Assembly (NCBI GenBank): GCA_900756925.1
Contig: CAAELX010000027.1
Location: 1 to 64,000, forward strand
Direction: 5' to 3'
Length of the DNA stretch: 64,000 nucleotides
Source of the DNA: an uncultured Roseburia sp.
Lineage (GTDB): Bacteria; Bacillota; Clostridia; Lachnospirales; Lachnospiraceae
Position numbers and translations under genes: made by a program
Shown: positions 50,695 through 59,612 of the stretch, in pieces
How the letters are laid out: each line of letters begins with the position of its first letter
Position numbering within the stretch: position 1 is the stretch's first letter
The notes under the pieces: model-generated
The model's input: only the letters and a program-made list of their open reading frames with translations
Database searches by the model: none
What the model was told of the DNA's origin: nothing

Positions 50695-50759
50695 GCGAAA
50701 CTCAGCTCTACCTAGTGAAGATTGTGAGCAATCCACTATAGTTTTTCTATGAGTTTCGC
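50695..50759 (+). repeat. Inverted-repeat element, copy 4 (minimal form)
   Basis: 65 bp with perfect 9-bp ends GCGAAACTC (50695-50703) and GAGTTTCGC (50751-50759). Inside is a small hairpin TAGTG-AA-GATTG-TGAG-CAATC-CACTA. GATTG starts 16 bases after the left end, as in copies 1 and 3. It fills most of the 97-bp gap between the MATE and ABC-F genes. Confidence 0.75.
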
Positions 50760-50771
50760 ATTCAACTTTTT

Positions 50772-52112
50772 CTAATAATTCAATAATTTCTTCGTCTTCT
50801 TCAATACATGGAAGTACGCCGGGAAGAGGAAGCAGTCGGCGAAAATCCAGGCAACCGGGCTTGCACAGCATGCTGCGGCGTAGCCGAATATCGGAACAAA
50901 GACGAAGCCTACTAAAGTTCTCGCCGCCATCTCAAAGACTCCTGCCAGAATTGCAAATTTGCTGTATCCCATTCCCTGAATGAGAAAACGGATGATATTG
51001 ACAAACGCAAGCGGAATATAGAACGCACTGTTCAGCAGCATAAATAAGCCTGCGTTGCCAATGACTTCCGGCTTTGCATTTCCGACAAAGAAACCGACTA
51101 ACGTTCCTCTTGCGAAAATAATGACGATAAATGCGAGCACGGCATAGACACATCCCAAAATGGATGCAGCCTTAAGCCCTTCTGAGATACGGTCTAACTT
51201 CTTTGCACCGACATTCTGACCACTGTAAGTTGCCATTGTGGAGCCGAGTGCATCGAACGGACAGCAGAAGAACATCGCAATTTTGCTTCCGGCTGTCATG
51301 GACGCTACTGCATCAGAACCAAGGGAATTGACCGCACTCTGTAAAATAACGCTTCCGATTGCAGTGATGGAATACTGTAAGCCCATCGGCACACCCATTC
51401 CGCAGAGCGTTGCCATGCAGTGTTTATTGACCTTCATCTCCTCTTTTTCCAGGCGCAGGATCTCGTAATGTTTGATGCTGTATACAACGCAGCCCACTCC
51501 TGAAATCAACTGGGAGATAACGGTCGCCCAGGCAGCCCCTTCCACACCTGTATGTAAGCCGACGATGAAAAAGATGTCAAGCCCGATATTGAGCAGTGCT
51601 GCAATCACAAGGAATACGACCGGTGTCTTGCTGTCCCCCATCGAGCGGATAATACCGGAGATGAGGTTGTAAAGATAGGTGACCGGGATTCCAAGGAAAA
51701 TGATTACAATGTAGCGGTAAGCGCCATTGATAATATTGTCCGGTGTCCGCATAATCTCTAAGATCGGCATACAGAAGAGCACCGTCACAATGGTCATGAT
51801 CACTGCAAAGATTACAGACAGATAGATTGCATTCATCATAAAGCTGCGCATACCCTTATAATCCCCGGCACCGAACTTGTGCGACAGCGGAATGGCAAAA
51901 CCATTGCACACACCCATACAGAACCCAATAATTAAGAAATTGATGGAGCCTGTGGAACCGACCGCCGCGAGTTCATCTACGCCTAAAAATCTTCCCACGA
52001 TGAGCGTATCCATCAGATTGTAAAACTGCTGAAACAGAAAACCAAACAATAATGGTACGGAAAATCCAAGGATCAGCTTCATTGGAGATCCGTTTGTCAT
52101 GTCCTTTGTCAT
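50772..52112 (-). CDS. MATE-family efflux transporter
   Basis: 446 residues with 12 predicted transmembrane helices (MKLILGFSVPLLFGFLFQQFYNLMDTLIVGRFLGVDELAAVG at the first). The QxxNLMDTLIVGRF motif is common in clostridial MATE proteins of the DinF/NorM-like group. Ion-coupled export of organic cations is family knowledge. Its start follows AGAGGAG. A 13-bp hairpin lies just upstream. Confidence 0.92.
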   Translation of the reverse strand: MTKDMTNGSPMKLILGFSVPLLFGFLFQQFYNLMDTLIVGRFLGVDELAAVGSTGSINFLIIGFCMGVCNGFAIPLSHKFGAGDYKGMRSFMMNAIYLSVIFAVIMTIVTVLFCMPILEIMRTPDNIINGAYRYIVIIFLGIPVTYLYNLISGIIRSMGDSKTPVVFLVIAALLNIGLDIFFIVGLHTGVEGAAWATVISQLISGVGCVVYSIKHYEILRLEKEEMKVNKHCMATLCGMGVPMGLQYSITAIGSVILQSAVNSLGSDAVASMTAGSKIAMFFCCPFDALGSTMATYSGQNVGAKKLDRISEGLKAASILGCVYAVLAFIVIIFARGTLVGFFVGNAKPEVIGNAGLFMLLNSAFYIPLAFVNIIRFLIQGMGYSKFAILAGVFEMAARTLVGFVFVPIFGYAAACCASPVAWIFADCFLFPAYFHVLKKTKKLLNY

Positions 52113-52134
52113 ATCATACTCCTCTCATAAGACA

Positions 52135-52169
52135 ACAATAGAAAGTCCGCCTGACAGACTTTCTATTGT
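52135..52169 (-). terminator. 13-bp hairpin between parvulin-type and MATE genes
   Basis: Perfect arms ACAATAGAAAGTC / GACTTTCTATTGT (52135-52147, 52157-52169) with a 9-base loop. The minus-strand T tract is poor (TGTCTTATG), so it may be a leaky terminator or an mRNA-stabilising stem. Confidence 0.55.
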
Positions 52170-52186
52170 CCTGATCCAAAATTACA

Positions 52187-53194
52187 TTATTCCTGTAAAT
52201 TCCAGTAATGATGAAATGTTTCGAAAAAGCTGTTCGTCTGCATTCCGGAGCCGGTTTCCGGTTCCAGCGCATCCCAGACTTTCTCATTAATGCTTGACGT
52301 CAGCGATTCCGTATACTCATTGTATACATCATCTACTGCCTCTTTTTCTCTCTTCTCTACGATATTGGTCTTATTCGCCTCGGTAAGCTCCTGATTGTAT
52401 TTGTTCAGACACTTGATAAAATAAAACCCGTTTTCTGCTTCGATCTTCCCGGACATCTGGTCGTTATCCATCTGGAAGGCTGTAGCGGACACTTCAGCTG
52501 GAAGGTCATCCCTCGATGCTGTGATCTGGATACTTCCCGCCTCGTTATAATTATTCGCCACGGAAGCAAAGTCTTCCCCGGCAGCAAGCCTTGCAGCGAC
52601 TTCGTCCGCCTTCGTGCTGTCTGATACATAAATCTGCATCAGCTCCATCACGCGCGCCTCATCATCGCTCACTTCTTCGTTCACTGCCCCTGTTAAGGAC
52701 GTATAAAGCTTCTGTGCCAGTGCATAGTGCTCATAATAGTCCTGGATGTCACTCTCGGAAACTCCCATATAGTCCTTCTCTTCCTCTGTCAACAAAGCAA
52801 AATATTCCTCCGCTGCCTGTGCCATCCGGTTCTTCTCCTCCTCGGAGAGTTCGAGCTCCCTCGACTTTGCCAGCTGATCCATGCTGATCACCTGCGTCAG
52901 TTCCTGCATTGTGATATTTTTCACATAATCCTTCAGGGAATCATCTCCGAAATCATGCTCCCAGAGGTTTAGTCCATAGGCAGTTCCGTAAATATTCTGG
53001 TAATTCACCAGATACACCTTCGCCTCTTTGAGGCTGCATGTGGTAGTTCCGATCTTAAAAAGCTGGTGGTTCGTCATTGCCTCGGAGACAACAACCTCTT
53101 TTCCCCCAATGCTGCAACCGGAGACAAGCAGTGACAGCGCAAGTCCAATACCACAAAGCGTCACCCCGAGGCTGCTTCTTCTGTTTTTTTTCAT
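52187..53194 (-). CDS. Parvulin-type peptidyl-prolyl isomerase lipoprotein (PrsA/SurA-like)
   Basis: 335 residues. A signal peptide (KKNRRSSLGVTLCGIGLALSL) ends in the lipobox LVSGC (Cys near residue 27), so it is anchored outside the membrane. An N-terminal SurA-like helical domain (EYFALLTEEEKDYMGVSESDI) is followed by a divergent parvulin domain near residues 185-270 (AARLAAGEDFASVANNYNE, GFYFIKCLNKY). It probably folds exported proteins. It lies 1 base from the FAD oxidoreductase stop. Confidence 0.87.
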   Translation of the reverse strand: MKKNRRSSLGVTLCGIGLALSLLVSGCSIGGKEVVVSEAMTNHQLFKIGTTTCSLKEAKVYLVNYQNIYGTAYGLNLWEHDFGDDSLKDYVKNITMQELTQVISMDQLAKSRELELSEEEKNRMAQAAEEYFALLTEEEKDYMGVSESDIQDYYEHYALAQKLYTSLTGAVNEEVSDDEARVMELMQIYVSDSTKADEVAARLAAGEDFASVANNYNEAGSIQITASRDDLPAEVSATAFQMDNDQMSGKIEAENGFYFIKCLNKYNQELTEANKTNIVEKREKEAVDDVYNEYTESLTSSINEKVWDALEPETGSGMQTNSFFETFHHYWNLQE

Positions 53195-53195
53195 A

Positions 53196-54596
53196 TTATA
53201 CTTCCATTGCTTTTAAGATACTTCTTGCCACGGAGATACCATTTGCAGATGCCTGCTGTAAACCACGCGTTACAGATGCACCGTCTCCGATCGCACGAAG
53301 TCCTTTTACACTTGTCTCAAAATCTCTGTTTACAACTACCTTATTGGAGTAGAACTTCACTTCCACACCATATAATAAAGTCTCATCGCTGGCAATACCA
53401 GGTGTTACCTTATCCAGGGCAAGGATCATCTCCTCAATATCCACCATGATTCTGTGTGGAAATACAAGGGACAGATCGCCCGGTACGGCATCCTTTAGGG
53501 TCGGAATCAGGTTATTTCTGCACAGACGCTCCTCTGTTGTTCTTCTTCCCCTGCGGAAGTCGCCGAATGTCTGTACTAAGATCTTGCCGTCGCAGAGCAT
53601 GTTGGAGAGCTGGGCGATCTGCTTACCATACTCGATCGGTGTCTTGAACGGCTTGGTAAAGTTCTTGGATACTAAGATTGCGAAGTTTGTGTTGTTTGTC
53701 TTTAAGTCTTTGGACTTGTATGCGTGTCCGTTTACAACTGCAAGACCGTTGTCATAGTACTCCGTTGCAACCTCGCCGGACGGGTTGGTACAGAAGGTAC
53801 GGACCTTATCGTCGAAGGTCGGGGTATGGTATACTAACTTCGCCTCGTAGAGGTTATCGTTTAAGAACTCCATAACCTCATCGCGGACTTCCACACGCAC
53901 ACCAATATCGACCGTACCTACCTGTGTCTCAATACCATGACCGTTACAAATATGGGAGAACCAGTCAGCGCCCTCACGTCCGACTGCGGACACGATTTCT
54001 TTTGCTGTGTAGGTCTCATCCTTGTCTGTCACAAGTCCTTTTACCTGATTATCCTCGATGATAATATCTTTGACCATCGTGTTGAATTCCATCTCAACGC
54101 CCTGTTCTAGCAGATGCTCCTGTAATCTTGAATAAATCTTATAGCCTTCCTCTGTTCCGAGGTGGCGGATCGGGCACTCGATCAGCTTTAAGTTTGCTGT
54201 GATCGCTTTTCTTCTGATCTCGCGGATCTCTTTCTCCTTGTCGACGCCGTATACCTTGGTATCTGCACCGAACTTAAGATAGATGTCGTCAGATTCTTTT
54301 AATAAAGTGACTGTCTCATCATATCCTAAGATTTCCGGAAGGTTTCCTCCTACATCCGGGGATAAAGATAACTTACCATCAGAGAACGCTCCTGCCCCCG
54401 CGAATCCGGTTGTGATAGAACATGGCTGGCATCCTACGCAGACCTTTGTCTTACGCTTCGGGCACTGTCTGTTCTCGATACGACGGCCTTTCTCAATCAT
54501 GAGAATTTTCAGATCCTTATTCGCATGGATCAATTCATATGCACAGAAAATACCGGACGGGCCGGCACCAATAATAATCACATCATAATTCTTCAT
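53196..54596 (-). CDS. FAD-dependent oxidoreductase (NAD(P)/FAD dehydrogenase family)
   Basis: 466 residues. N-terminal FAD motif DVIIIGAGPSGIFCAYELIHA, then a Cys set CPKRKTKVCVGCQPCS at residues about 48-64, GFAGAGAFSDGKLSL, an internal HI0933-like region and a C-terminal FAD motif LRAIGDGASVTRGLQQASANG. The family is widespread but of unknown substrate. The Cys pattern (C-x8-C-x2-C-x2-C) could bind a metal or be redox active. The ATG at 54596 follows GAGG; the GTG at 54611 lies inside that site. Confidence 0.88.
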   Translation of the reverse strand: MKNYDVIIIGAGPSGIFCAYELIHANKDLKILMIEKGRRIENRQCPKRKTKVCVGCQPCSITTGFAGAGAFSDGKLSLSPDVGGNLPEILGYDETVTLLKESDDIYLKFGADTKVYGVDKEKEIREIRRKAITANLKLIECPIRHLGTEEGYKIYSRLQEHLLEQGVEMEFNTMVKDIIIEDNQVKGLVTDKDETYTAKEIVSAVGREGADWFSHICNGHGIETQVGTVDIGVRVEVRDEVMEFLNDNLYEAKLVYHTPTFDDKVRTFCTNPSGEVATEYYDNGLAVVNGHAYKSKDLKTNNTNFAILVSKNFTKPFKTPIEYGKQIAQLSNMLCDGKILVQTFGDFRRGRRTTEERLCRNNLIPTLKDAVPGDLSLVFPHRIMVDIEEMILALDKVTPGIASDETLLYGVEVKFYSNKVVVNRDFETSVKGLRAIGDGASVTRGLQQASANGISVARSILKAMEV

Positions 54597-54653
54597 TTTA
54601 CTTAACCTCACTTTTGCACAGTCGGCCTGTGCGATGTATTTGCAAACTTTTAC

Positions 54654-54682
54654 AGTATACTGGACAAACAGTTTTTTGTCAA
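54654..54682 (-). promoter_or_regulatory. Consensus promoter of the FAD oxidoreductase gene
   Basis: -35 TTGACA (54677-54682), 17-base spacer, -10 TATACT (54654-54659), minus strand, 57 bases before the start codon. It probably serves the downstream parvulin-type gene too. Confidence 0.82.
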
Positions 54683-54687
54683 TTCTT

Positions 54688-54951
54688 TTATGCCTCTACA
54701 ACAAGATATCTTCCATCTGGCAGTGCAAATACTTCGCTTGCTTCCTCGAAGTCCTTTAAGGTCATCCCCTCGATATCTGCTCCCTGGTCTTCAAAGTAGG
54801 CTTTCACTTCCTTAATATTCTGACAGACAACTGCCATGCAGTCCTCCAAAAATGCTTCTGCCTCCTCAAGAGTCTCTGCTACCGGCTCCGGAAAAAGCTG
54901 CTCCTGATGCTCCAAAAAGTATTCCAGACATCCTTCCTCATATTCGCCCAT
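54688..54951 (-). CDS. Small acidic protein of unknown function, 87 residues
   Basis: MGEYEEGCLEYFLEHQEQLF start, acidic and helical, ending in a beta hairpin FALPDGRYLVVEA. The ATG at 54951 has GGGAG 8 bases upstream; a longer start (55011) reads a Lys/Arg-rich stretch and is not supported. It lies between maf and the FAD oxidoreductase. It resembles conserved small hypothetical proteins of Lachnospiraceae, but I cannot name a family. Confidence 0.65.
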   Translation of the reverse strand: MGEYEEGCLEYFLEHQEQLFPEPVAETLEEAEAFLEDCMAVVCQNIKEVKAYFEDQGADIEGMTLKDFEEASEVFALPDGRYLVVEA

Positions 54952-55020
54952 GTGAAATGCTCCCTTCTCCTTTTTTATTTTCCACGGTTTTGCAAACCTT
55001 TTTCTTTTCACGCGGATATT

Positions 55021-55647
55021 TTACCATAAATAGATATCAATTCCAAGCCCTTGCAGCTCTTTATAAATTCTTGCAACCGGAAGTCCTACCACGTTGTTGT
55101 AATCCCCTTCAATCCGGTCGATATAAATCGCACATTTTCCCTGAATCCCGTAAGCTCCCGCCTTATCCATCGGCTCTCCGGTAGCAACGTAACGGTCGAT
55201 TTCCAGATTGCTAAGCTGCTTCATCGTAACGCTTGTTTTCTCGTAAAAGGTGTGTGCACCGGCCCTGCCATTTTTGTCTAAGAACACGAAGGTGACACCG
55301 GTGTAAACCGCATGGTCTCTTCCGGAGAGCAAATGTAACATCCTCTCTGCATCAGCTTCATCCTTCGGTTTTCCGAGGATTTTGTCATCACACGCCACAA
55401 CGGTGTCCGCTCCGATCACCAAAAGATCCTGCGGAGTTGTGAGGTCTGCATGCTCAAGTTCGTAGCTTTTTACCATCGCGGCAACCTCTTTGGCTTTCTG
55501 TTCGGAAAGCTCCATGACGACCTCCTCCGGGATGGTTTTCGAGATCACCTCCTCACCCTTCGCCGGGCAGATTTCAAATTCAAGACCGATCTGTTCTAAA
55601 AGTTCTTTCCGCCTCGGGGAGGCAGATGCTAAAATGATTTGTCCCAT
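55021..55647 (-). CDS. maf: Maf/YhdE nucleotide pyrophosphatase
   Basis: 208 residues. Start motif IILASASPRRKELLEQIGLEF, VVACDDKILGKPKDEADA, and C-terminal AYGIQGKCAIYIDRIEGDYNNVVGLPVARI. Hydrolyses dTTP/UTP and modified nucleotides; it was earlier linked to septum inhibition. It lies 131 bases after the addA stop, beyond a terminator. Confidence 0.95.
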   Translation of the reverse strand: MGQIILASASPRRKELLEQIGLEFEICPAKGEEVISKTIPEEVVMELSEQKAKEVAAMVKSYELEHADLTTPQDLLVIGADTVVACDDKILGKPKDEADAERMLHLLSGRDHAVYTGVTFVFLDKNGRAGAHTFYEKTSVTMKQLSNLEIDRYVATGEPMDKAGAYGIQGKCAIYIDRIEGDYNNVVGLPVARIYKELQGLGIDIYLW

Positions 55648-55717
55648 GTTTTTCTCCTTGTTTACTTAGATTGTCTATAGCCAATTGCCTATTAGGTTAT
55701 CCATAAAACCGGGAGAT

Positions 55718-55742
55718 AAAAAATCGGACTTTAGAAGTCTGA
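55718..55742 (-). terminator. Terminator after addA
   Basis: Minus-strand TCAGACTT / AAGTCCGA stem (55735-55742, 55724-55731), 3-base loop, then six T residues, 37 bases past the addA stop. Confidence 0.88.
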
Positions 55743-55778
55743 AATTATATTTCCCGCGTTGTGAATATTCGTTTTATC

Positions 55779-58700
55779 TTATAATCGTAATATCTCTTCT
55801 AAATAGAAGGAATAAATCAGTATTTCCTTCACCTTAAGTCCGCTCGCAGCAAAAACCCGCTCTAATGCTTCCGCGTAGAGGTGCAGCTGGGCGGCGTAGC
55901 GGTCTTTCAGCTGTTCCACGGTACGGACGCGGTCGGTTTTGTAGTCTAAGAGGACGATGCCGTCCGGTTCGAGCCAGAAGACGTCTATGATTCCCTGGAT
56001 AAGGATTAAATCTTCTTCGCGTGCCGGATTATCTGCTGCTTTTCCTTTTTGCTTTGAGTCTGCCAACGTTTTTGTTTTCTCTGTCAGCGGATTTTCCTGC
56101 TGCACAGCCGGTTCCATCGTTGTGCCAAACTCATACTGCCTCAGCTGCTCTGCGGTAAAGCCCATGACAAAAGGCTTCTCACGGTAGAGCTTTCCTGCTG
56201 CCTCAGCTGCTGCCATACGGGCTCCAGTCGCAGAATGTACGAACTGTTCCACGGCAGCTCTCTTTACAAGGCAGCTCATGTCACGATTGATCTTCCCTGT
56301 TGCTTCCATGTCTGCAATCTGGTCTGCCGCACTGTTTTCTCCGGAGAAATGATAACACTCCATCACGCGGTGGACGGCAGTTCCCCGCAGTGCCCCGGCA
56401 TTTATTTCGGAAGCACTCTCTGTTTCCTGCATAAACCGCGGCACGACCGAGTCTTCTACCTCCTCCGAAAAGACCGAAACCGTATCCTCCTGCTCCCGCT
56501 CGAAGAGTTCCCGCATCGCACGATGTTTTATTTCGGACACCGAATATTTATTTTTTCTCTGCATATCTGTCTGGTACGGATAGGTCTGTGCAAAGCACGT
56601 GCTTAGCTGTTCGACCAACCCCTCATCCGCATGCTCGATTTCTTCCATTCTCTGTTCCAGACGATCGAACTGCCCGGTCTGATGTTCCACTTCCTCTAAG
56701 ACAAGTTCTGCCGCCTCCACAACGGTCACCGGATATTTGTCTCCGCACGCAAAGATTGCCGGGAGAATCCATTCTAAGTAACTGTCCGCCTGCTCCCTTT
56801 GCAGGTACGGAAGTTCTCCTTCCTGTCCGGTCACATGGCACCTATAGTAAGCGAGGCTCTCACCAACATGTTTCATGCTTCCGGTTAAGATCAGCTTCTC
56901 CTTCGCACGGGTGAGCGCCACATAGAGGACACGCAACTCCTCCCCGAGATTTTCCAGCTCGATCTGACCGGCAACCGCTCTCTTTGCGATCGTCGGCGAT
57001 TTAACCCGGCGCTTCCCGTCGATATAGTCTAACCCGATGCCAAGCTCCGGGTGCAGTACCATTTTATTTCTCGTATCCTGCCGGTTGAACTGCTTGCCGC
57101 AGCCTGCCACGATAACAACCGGAAATTCCAGTCCCTTACTCTTATGGATACTCATGATGCGCACGACGTCCTCATTCTCACCAGTTAAGTCTGCTTCCCC
57201 GAAATCTACGTCATACTTCTGCAATTCATCGATATACCGGACAAAATGGAACAGCCCTTTATAACTGGTGTTCTCATAAGCTGCCGCTTTCTCCAACAGC
57301 ATGTTTAAGTTTGCCCTTCTGCGCCTTCCGGCAGGCATTGCCGCCGCATAATCACCGTAACCTGTCTCCTGCAACAGAATCCGGATCAGCTCGTGGATCG
57401 GCGTGTCCGGCACGAGTTTTCGCAATCGCATATATAATTTGTAAAACACGAGCAATTTCCGTTCTGCTTTCCGGACTTTTTGATCAGTTTCCGCTGCTTC
57501 TCCTGCGCCGTTCCTTCCGGCAGTCTTTTGTACCGGTTCCTTTTCCCGTGTATCTCCATCCTGCTGTGTCTTAGCCTCCTGCTGCCCGTCTTCCTCTTCT
57601 GAAAGCTTTCTCGCAAGTCCGATCACCGCCTCATGAAATGTCCCGTCTTCCCCGCTCAGTTTCAACAGCGCAAGCTCCTCATCGCTTAATCCGGCAATCG
57701 GGGAGCGCAGTACGGCGGCAAGCGGGATATCCTGCCTCGGATTGTCAAGAATCTTAAGCATTGCCAGCACCGTCTGTACTTCCACTGTCACAAAATACCC
57801 GGTTGCGGAGATCGTGTGTGCCGGAATATTACTTTCATTTAGCACATTTACAAGCTCATCCGCCCATCCAGACAGGCTCCTGAGCAGGATCACAATATCG
57901 GAATAGTGCACCGGACGCAGTTCCCCGGTTGCCTTGTCCGTCACCAGCTGCTCTCTCTTAAGCCTTTTGATCTTCTCTGCGACAAGCTTCGCCTCCAGGG
58001 TCTTTTTGTCCGAATATTGTGAATCCTCTAACAGTTCGTCCTCGGTATCCACCAAAAGGATTTCCGGAGCGAACATACCGTTCTTTGCCTCCTCATACGA
58101 GGCACCCGGATAGAGCGCCGCCTCACTGTCGTAGACGACATTTCCAAGGTTTTTCGCCATGATTTTATAGAAAATATCATTTGTAAAGCCTAACACTTCC
58201 TCCCGGCTCCGGAAGTTTTTGTGCAGGTCAATCCTCTGGGTGATGCTGTCCTCTAACGTGTAGGAATCATATTTTTTCATAAAAAGTTCCGGTCTTGCCA
58301 GGCGGAAGCGGTAGATGCTCTGCTTGACATCCCCCACCATGAAAAAGTTGTTCTCCCCACGTTCCTCCCTGGATACTGCCCGCAAAAGCGTCTCCTGCAC
58401 CTGGTTGCTGTCCTGGTACTCGTCGATCATAATCTCCTCGAACGTATCCCGGAATTCCTCCGCGGTCTTTTTCGCTGTTTGTGTCTCCTCATCCACCAGA
58501 ATTTCCAGCGCAAAATGTTCCAGATCGTAGAAATCCACAAGATTTTTCGACCGCTTGGCCCGTGCGAACTCGTCCGCAAACTGCTCCGTGAGGCGCACCA
58601 GCTCCTGCAGCATCGGCTCCGTCTTTTTTAACTGCTCCACCATCTGCTCCGGGGAACAGAAGAAAAACTGCCTGCAAAGCTTCTTCACTGAGTCTTTTCC

Positions 58701-59612
58701 CTCATCCCGGAGATTCTTTACGAGTTCAAGCTTCTCCGGATCCCCATCGAAACCCCTGCTGCTTGCAAGCCTTCCATATTTTAAGTTCACCAGCATCTCA
58801 TACAGCTCTGTAAATGAGGAGAGCGCAGCCGCCTGCTCATAGAGATCCCTGTCCTCAAGCAGGTTTTTCACATACATCTGCGGACCGTCCGGTTCCTCTG
58901 CGATCTTTACCGCCCGGTCTGTAAGAGTGATCAGATCATTTACAACCGTCCGAATATGTTCGGTCACTGGTTCCATCCATTCTGCATCATTGAGCGCTTC
59001 CTCACTCTCCACTGCATAGCTCTCCCCGCAGGAATCCAGCCATTTTTTCGGCCACGGATAGCTTCTGGAAAACTCGTAAAGCCCGAACACCATCTCATTT
59101 AGCGCTTCGTCCGTACGCCCGGAGGCATACCCCTCCACGAATGCGCCGAAATATTCTGTCGGCTCCTCATAGTTTTTTTCCATCACCTTCCGCAGGACGT
59201 CCTCCCGCAGAAGCTTTAACTCCCCTTCGTCTCCGATCCGAAAACCCGGTTCCAAATCAATCTCATGAAAATGGTTGCGCACGACATACAGACAGAAGCT
59301 GTCGATCGTCGTGATCTGCGCGTTATGGATGAGCGTCAGCTGGCGCAGAAGATGTTCATCTCCTGGGTTCTCATCTAGAGCCTTCTCAATCGCATTTCCG
59401 ACTCTCTCCCGCATTTCCGCCGCCGCTGCATTCGTAAAAGTCACGACTAACAGATGGTCAATATCCACCGGGTGCTCTAAGTCTGTGATGATCTTAATAA
59501 TACGCTCGACTAACACCGCCGTCTTTCCAGAACCCGCCGCCGCTGATACAAGAATATTCCGATTTCTCAGGTCAATGACCTTCTGCTGTTCCTTCGTCCA
59601 TGAAACTCCCAT
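55779..59612 (-). CDS. addA: ATP-dependent helicase/nuclease subunit A
   Basis: 1277 residues, UvrD-type helicase plus RecB-family nuclease of the AddAB break-repair complex. Walker A SAAAGSGKTAVLVERI (residue about 30), motif II MIDEYQDSNQVQE, motif III MVGDVKQSIYRFR, motif VI LRVLYVALTRAKEKL. The C-terminal nuclease has GIIDVFWLEPDGIVLLDYKTDRV (Asp and DYK ligands). Residues about 690-735 form a Gln/Glu/Lys-rich low-complexity insert. The ATG directly abuts the addB stop. Confidence 0.97.
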   Translation of the reverse strand: MGVSWTKEQQKVIDLRNRNILVSAAAGSGKTAVLVERIIKIITDLEHPVDIDHLLVVTFTNAAAAEMRERVGNAIEKALDENPGDEHLLRQLTLIHNAQITTIDSFCLYVVRNHFHEIDLEPGFRIGDEGELKLLREDVLRKVMEKNYEEPTEYFGAFVEGYASGRTDEALNEMVFGLYEFSRSYPWPKKWLDSCGESYAVESEEALNDAEWMEPVTEHIRTVVNDLITLTDRAVKIAEEPDGPQMYVKNLLEDRDLYEQAAALSSFTELYEMLVNLKYGRLASSRGFDGDPEKLELVKNLRDEGKDSVKKLCRQFFFCSPEQMVEQLKKTEPMLQELVRLTEQFADEFARAKRSKNLVDFYDLEHFALEILVDEETQTAKKTAEEFRDTFEEIMIDEYQDSNQVQETLLRAVSREERGENNFFMVGDVKQSIYRFRLARPELFMKKYDSYTLEDSITQRIDLHKNFRSREEVLGFTNDIFYKIMAKNLGNVVYDSEAALYPGASYEEAKNGMFAPEILLVDTEDELLEDSQYSDKKTLEAKLVAEKIKRLKREQLVTDKATGELRPVHYSDIVILLRSLSGWADELVNVLNESNIPAHTISATGYFVTVEVQTVLAMLKILDNPRQDIPLAAVLRSPIAGLSDEELALLKLSGEDGTFHEAVIGLARKLSEEEDGQQEAKTQQDGDTREKEPVQKTAGRNGAGEAAETDQKVRKAERKLLVFYKLYMRLRKLVPDTPIHELIRILLQETGYGDYAAAMPAGRRRRANLNMLLEKAAAYENTSYKGLFHFVRYIDELQKYDVDFGEADLTGENEDVVRIMSIHKSKGLEFPVVIVAGCGKQFNRQDTRNKMVLHPELGIGLDYIDGKRRVKSPTIAKRAVAGQIELENLGEELRVLYVALTRAKEKLILTGSMKHVGESLAYYRCHVTGQEGELPYLQREQADSYLEWILPAIFACGDKYPVTVVEAAELVLEEVEHQTGQFDRLEQRMEEIEHADEGLVEQLSTCFAQTYPYQTDMQRKNKYSVSEIKHRAMRELFEREQEDTVSVFSEEVEDSVVPRFMQETESASEINAGALRGTAVHRVMECYHFSGENSAADQIADMEATGKINRDMSCLVKRAAVEQFVHSATGARMAAAEAAGKLYREKPFVMGFTAEQLRQYEFGTTMEPAVQQENPLTEKTKTLADSKQKGKAADNPAREEDLILIQGIIDVFWLEPDGIVLLDYKTDRVRTVEQLKDRYAAQLHLYAEALERVFAASGLKVKEILIYSFYLEEILRL

